Origin: an uncultured Granulosicoccaceae bacterium
Lineage (GTDB): Bacteria > Pseudomonadota > Gammaproteobacteria > Granulosicoccales > Granulosicoccaceae
Reading direction: 5' to 3'
Assembly: GCA_937951695.1 (NCBI GenBank)
Contig: CALFBL010000387.1
Span: 1 to 10,046, forward strand
Length of the DNA stretch: 10,046 nucleotides
A model generated the notes under the pieces. The model saw only the letters and a program-made list of their open reading frames with translations. It was not told the DNA's origin and ran no database searches. Within the stretch, counting starts at the first letter, position 1; each line of letters starts with the position of its first letter. The translations under genes and the position numbers were made by a program. This document shows positions 7,042 through 10,046 of this stretch, in pieces.

Positions 7042-7073
7042 ATACCCGCGTGCGGCTCTAGGCAGGCGGGTAT
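7042..7073. terminator. Hairpin between convergent GH16 and PhyH genes
   Basis: ATACCCGC (7042-7049) and GCGGGTAT (7066-7073) form a perfect 8-bp stem, with a possible inner TGC/GCA extension. It lies where two genes converge and overlaps the last codons of the dioxygenase gene. A bidirectional terminator is plausible from position, but neither side has a T-tract. Confidence 0.4.
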
Positions 7074-7861
7074 ATCTGTGGAAACCAATCGGTGCGCAAC
7101 CGCTCACCGGGCTGCATATCGTGTCCGGGGAACGGCGGCGACGTCTTCCCCGGCCGCGCGACGTAACGAGCATCGTCTCCCACCACACGCAGAGAAAAGG
7201 CGCGTCGGCGCTGTTCACTGGCATTGCCCGCTGCCCCATGCAGTACGCGAAAATGAAACGCCACCGCGTCCCCTGGCTGCATCGACCACTGTAACACCGG
7301 CATCCCGTCGGTATCCGGATCGGGCACTGGCTGATACGCCGTGTTGTCGCCGTAGAAAGCCTCCTGGTTTAACCAACGGATGGGCGTCACCAGTTTATCC
7401 CAGCGGTGTGAGCCGGCTACGCAGCGCAATGCGCTCGCCTCGCTGACAGGATCCAAAGGCACCCAGAAACTTACGGTTTGCTCACCCTCAACGCAATAAT
7501 ATGGGCTGTCCTGATGCCACGGTGTAGGTTTACTGGTGCCAGGCTCTTTAACTAATACATGATCGTGGAACAGTTGCACTGTGCCAGACTGCATCACGGC
7601 AGCGGCAGCGGCGGCAATGCGAGGGTCTTTGCCAGCAGCTTCAAATTCACCGATGCGCTGCCAGTTGCAATAATCATCAAAGAAGCGTCCGCTGTCCGCG
7701 TCGGCGGTGTTCTCTGCAGCGTAGATGCCGGGATTGGCAAGATTTTTTTCAACTCCGAGCTGTAAGGAATCGACCAGATGCGCAAACAACCCGCGTACGA
7801 CGGTCACGCCATCGCGTTGATAGTCCGCAACGTGCTGTTCGGTGATGAAGTTTTCAGCCAT
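7058..7861 (-). CDS. Phytanoyl-CoA dioxygenase (PhyH) family Fe(II)/2-oxoglutarate oxygenase
   Basis: This 267-residue predicted cytosolic non-heme iron oxygenase would hydroxylate a small molecule while decarboxylating 2-oxoglutarate. The iron triad is visible: His116 and Asp118 in PWHQDSPYY and His208 in VLHGAAGN, followed by the 2-oxoglutarate-binding Arg region (QRRRAFSLR, 217-225). Other PhyH landmarks are 'FITEQHVADYQRDGVTVVRG' at the N-terminus, VSFWVPLD (130-137) and LRCVAGSHRW. The frame is open upstream to 8035, but those 58 residues do not look like PhyH, and the ATG at 7861 starts at the usual family position. A GGGGG run 10 nt upstream is a weak ribosome site. The family covers many substrates, and the neighbours (GH16 convergent, ybiT divergent) do not reveal one. 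It appears to be a lone gene. Confidence 0.88.
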   Translation of the reverse strand: MAENFITEQHVADYQRDGVTVVRGLFAHLVDSLQLGVEKNLANPGIYAAENTADADSGRFFDDYCNWQRIGEFEAAGKDPRIAAAAAAVMQSGTVQLFHDHVLVKEPGTSKPTPWHQDSPYYCVEGEQTVSFWVPLDPVSEASALRCVAGSHRWDKLVTPIRWLNQEAFYGDNTAYQPVPDPDTDGMPVLQWSMQPGDAVAFHFRVLHGAAGNASEQRRRAFSLRVVGDDARYVARPGKTSPPFPGHDMQPGERLRTDWFPQIYPPA

Positions 7862-8128
7862 GATTTCTGCGCCCCCAGGCTCATCCAATTGAAATTCTAT
7901 GCAACTACCTTCACAACTTAGCGGGTAGATTTTCAGCGCGTGATGGTAAGCGGCGGCCGATGTCACAAAATAATCTAGCTCGCGCCGCGTTGCCCGGATG
8001 AAGTGTACACAACCGGCTGATCCGCTGCGTCTCAAGCTCTATCTAAGCGCCGGAAACCGGCCGGAAAACGGATCTCTAAACTCATCTGGGTCTATAATTC
8101 GGCCCTGATTCACTATAGGCCAAACCGC
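7862..8128. promoter_or_regulatory. Divergent region between the PhyH gene and ybiT
   Basis: No separate gene is supported in these 267 bp. They contain an 8-bp palindrome GTGTACAC (8003-8010), a direct repeat CCGGAAA (8050-8056 and 8061-8067) with a palindrome CCGGCCGG between and overlapping it (8057-8064), and the ybiT -10 element. No convincing promoter for the PhyH gene was found. Regulator binding to the palindromes is speculation. Confidence 0.3.
8093..8098 (+). promoter_or_regulatory. Perfect -10 element of the ybiT promoter
   Basis: TATAAT is an exact sigma-70 -10 hexamer and would start transcription near 8105, giving a leader of about 24 nt before the GTG at 8129. No -35 near the consensus lies 16-18 bp upstream. 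A short TAGG (8116-8119), 9 nt before the start codon, may serve as the ribosome site. Confidence 0.5.
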
Positions 8129-9721
8129 GTGATTACCACCGCCAACGTCACGATGCAATTCGGCGCCAAGCCGTTGTTCGAAAATATATCCGTCAAATTC
8201 GGTGATGGCAATCGCTATGGTCTGATCGGTGCCAACGGGTGTGGCAAGTCGACGTTCATGAAAATCCTCGACGGTTCGTTAGAACCCACCAACGGCTCAG
8301 TCTCGATCACGCCCAATGAGCGAATCGGCCGACTGAATCAGGATCAATTCGCATTTGAAGAATTTTCCGTGGTCGACACGGTCATCATGGGTCACGCCGA
8401 ACTGTGGGAGATCAAGCAAGCGCGCGACGCGATCTACGCAAAGCCAGACATGACCGATGAGGACGGCATGAAGGCCGCCGAGCTCGAAATTCGTTTTGCT
8501 GAACTCGATGGTTACATGGCCGAGAGCCGCGCAGGCGAATTGCTCAACGGCGCGGGTATCCCTGAATCGCAACACTTCGGGTTGATGAGTGAGATCGCTC
8601 CGGGCGCCAAATTGCGAGTATTGCTGACGCAAGCCCTGTTTTCAGACCCCGACATATTGCTGTTGGACGAACCCACCAACAACCTGGACATCCACGCGAT
8701 TCGTTGGTTGGAAGGGCTTCTGAACGCGCAGAAGAGCACCATGATCATCATCTCGCACGATCGCCACTTCTTGAACTCTGTGTGCACACATATGGCCGAC
8801 ATCGATTATGGGGAACTCCGGGTGTACCCCGGCAATTACGACGATTTCATGATGGCATCCACTCAGGCAAGAGAATCGATGCAAAACGAAAACGCGAAGA
8901 AAAAAGCCCAAATTGCCGAACTCAAACACTTCGTAAGTCGCTTCTCAGCTAACGCATCCAAAGCCCGTCAAGCCACCTCACGTGCCAAGCAAATCGAGAA
9001 AATAGAACTCGCGGACATCAAACCATCGAGCCGCACCAGTCCGTACATACGTTTTGAACAAAATAAGAAACTGCACCGCTTGGCGCTGACGATGGAAGCT
9101 GTTACGCACGGCTTTGACGAAGGACCCTTGTTCAAGCAAGCCAGCCTAATGATAAACGCCGGGGCCCGAGTTGCCATCATCGGTGAAAACGGCGTTGGAA
9201 AAACCACGTTACTGCGCTGCCTGGCCGGAGAATTAGAGCCGAACGAAGGAACCCTGCAGTGGGCTGAGAACGCGCAAGTCGGTTATTGCCCACAGGACAG
9301 CACAGCAGAATTTGACTCGGATTTAAGCCTATTCGACTGGATGGTGCAGTGGCGACTGGACGGTCAGGACGATGATGTTGTTCGCAGCACACTCGGTCGT
9401 ATGCTGTTCTCATCGAACGATTTTAAAAAGCAAGTACGGGTGTGTTCAGGGGGAGAGAAAAATCGGTTGTTGTTCGGAAAACTGGTGATGCAAAACCCGA
9501 ATGTCATGCTCATGGACGAACCGACCAACCACCTGGATATGGAATCCATAGAAGCTTTGAACCTTGCGCTAGAGCACTATGAAGGCACCTTGATCTTTGT
9601 CAGCCACGATCGTGAATTTGTCTCGTCTTTGGCCAATCGCGTGATTGAAATCAAGGATTCAAAACTGGATGATTATCAGGGCACATACGAAGAGCTTCTG
9701 GCAGAACGGGCTAGAGCGTAG
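8129..9721 (+). CDS. ybiT: ABC-F family ribosome-associated ATPase YbiT
   Basis: This 530-residue soluble protein has two ABC ATPase domains and no membrane segment, and matches E. coli YbiT in length and motif order. ABC-F proteins bind the ribosome near the E site and adjust translation. Domain 1 has Walker A GANGCGKST (34-42) and Walker B LLLDEPTNNLD (Asp180, Glu181). Its signature is degenerate, reading SEIAPG where LSGGQ is expected, as in YbiT. A charged linker with 'KKKAQIAELKHFVSRFSANA' forms the arm that reaches the tRNA. Domain 2 has Walker A GENGVGKTT (352-360), signature CSGGE (439-443) and Walker B LMDEPTNHLD (Asp463, Glu464), then FVSHDREFVSSLA. The start is GTG, giving 'MITTANVTMQFGAKPLFEN' as in relatives. 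Housekeeping translation is more likely than antibiotic resistance. Confidence 0.95.
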   Translation: MITTANVTMQFGAKPLFENISVKFGDGNRYGLIGANGCGKSTFMKILDGSLEPTNGSVSITPNERIGRLNQDQFAFEEFSVVDTVIMGHAELWEIKQARDAIYAKPDMTDEDGMKAAELEIRFAELDGYMAESRAGELLNGAGIPESQHFGLMSEIAPGAKLRVLLTQALFSDPDILLLDEPTNNLDIHAIRWLEGLLNAQKSTMIIISHDRHFLNSVCTHMADIDYGELRVYPGNYDDFMMASTQARESMQNENAKKKAQIAELKHFVSRFSANASKARQATSRAKQIEKIELADIKPSSRTSPYIRFEQNKKLHRLALTMEAVTHGFDEGPLFKQASLMINAGARVAIIGENGVGKTTLLRCLAGELEPNEGTLQWAENAQVGYCPQDSTAEFDSDLSLFDWMVQWRLDGQDDDVVRSTLGRMLFSSNDFKKQVRVCSGGEKNRLLFGKLVMQNPNVMLMDEPTNHLDMESIEALNLALEHYEGTLIFVSHDREFVSSLANRVIEIKDSKLDDYQGTYEELLAERARA

Positions 9722-9732
9722 CAACGCGCAGA

Positions 9733-10046
9733 TTAATTGATTGCGACGAGCTTGCCTGGGTTGAACAGATTATGCGGATCCAGGCTGCGCTTGATGTCGT
9801 TCATCACCGAATAAGCGTCTCCGTGTTCTTCCAACATATACGGCTTCTTGCCGATACCCACCCCATGCTCGCCGGTAACCGTGCCACCCATGGATAAGGC
9901 GAGCCGACTGACCTCTTCCGCCAAAGCTTTTGCCCGCTTGAGTTCGTGAGCATCGCTGGGGTCGATCAATATAGCCAGATGAAAATTGCCATCGCCCACG
10001 TGACCGAGTATCGGTGCCAATAGCCCGGAGGCATCAATCGCTTTTT
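9733..10046 (-). CDS. FAD-linked D-lactate dehydrogenase/GlcD-type oxidase, C-terminal part
   Basis: Only the last 103 codons or so are in the window; the frame is open through the right edge. The fragment has the C-terminal signatures of FAD-linked 2-hydroxyacid oxidases: GHVGDGNFH and GEHGVGIGK, whose His and Glu residues usually bind a metal and the substrate, and the closing SLDPHNLFNPGK. The 'SGLLAPILGHVGDGNFHLAI' stretch is closest, from memory, to bacterial cytochrome-linked D-lactate dehydrogenase (Dld type), which oxidises D-lactate to pyruvate and passes electrons to the respiratory chain. Glycolate oxidase GlcD or D-2-hydroxyglutarate dehydrogenase are alternatives. The FAD-binding N-terminal domain would lie outside the window. 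It converges on ybiT with an 11-bp gap and no visible terminator hairpin between them. Confidence 0.88.
   Translation of the reverse strand, partial: KAIDASGLLAPILGHVGDGNFHLAILIDPSDAHELKRAKALAEEVSRLALSMGGTVTGEHGVGIGKKPYMLEEHGDAYSVMNDIKRSLDPHNLFNPGKLVAIN

Noticed and set aside
7078..7446. Plus-strand open frames opposite the dioxygenase gene
   Set aside because: They are antisense shadows of the PhyH gene, with Arg/Pro-rich translations typical of non-coding frames.
8111..8119. CACTATAGG resembling the end of a T7 promoter
   Set aside because: Only nine bases match and the upstream half of the T7 promoter is absent. There is no phage context.

Overview
The window looks like chromosomal DNA of a free-living, probably marine, moderately GC-rich gammaproteobacterium. 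This rests on a fused CysG siroheme synthase of the enterobacterial type, an ABC-F protein that matches YbiT in length and motifs, and a lipobox-bearing GH16 glucanase lipoprotein of the kind common in marine polysaccharide degraders. The taxonomic call is inference. I see no tRNA, rRNA, CRISPR array, insertion sequence or phage gene.

Layout, left to right. (1) A possible gene start on the minus strand runs off the left edge (1-53). (2) A TrpD2/YbiB-like phosphoribosyltransferase-fold gene follows on the minus strand (82-1197), divergent by 43 bp from cysG on the plus strand (1241-2686). (3) A degenerate 44-bp tandem duplication spans the cysG stop and can form two mutually exclusive hairpins. 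(4) A large HerA/FtsK-superfamily P-loop ATPase (2811-4970) is cut by an in-frame TGA. The same frame stays open for 94 more codons (4971-5255) and encodes a plausible missing C-terminus, so the real gene is probably about 814 codons long. (5) A GH16 beta-glucanase-like lipoprotein with a fibronectin III domain lies at 5473-7029. It converges on a PhyH-family Fe(II)/2-oxoglutarate dioxygenase (minus, 7058-7861) across a hairpin. (6) ybiT (plus, 8129-9721) is divergent from the dioxygenase gene and has a perfect -10 hexamer. It converges, with an 11-bp gap, on the 3' end of an FAD-linked D-lactate dehydrogenase-type gene (minus) that runs off the right edge.

The genes do not form one pathway. 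Siroheme synthesis (cysG) serves sulfite and nitrite reductases. The GH16 lipoprotein probably works on beta-glucan at the cell surface, YbiT acts on ribosomes, and the FAD oxidase feeds electrons from a 2-hydroxy acid into respiration. The least explained item is the coiled-coil HerA-like ATPase with its internal TGA, which is followed 15 nt later by a perfect 6-bp hairpin.
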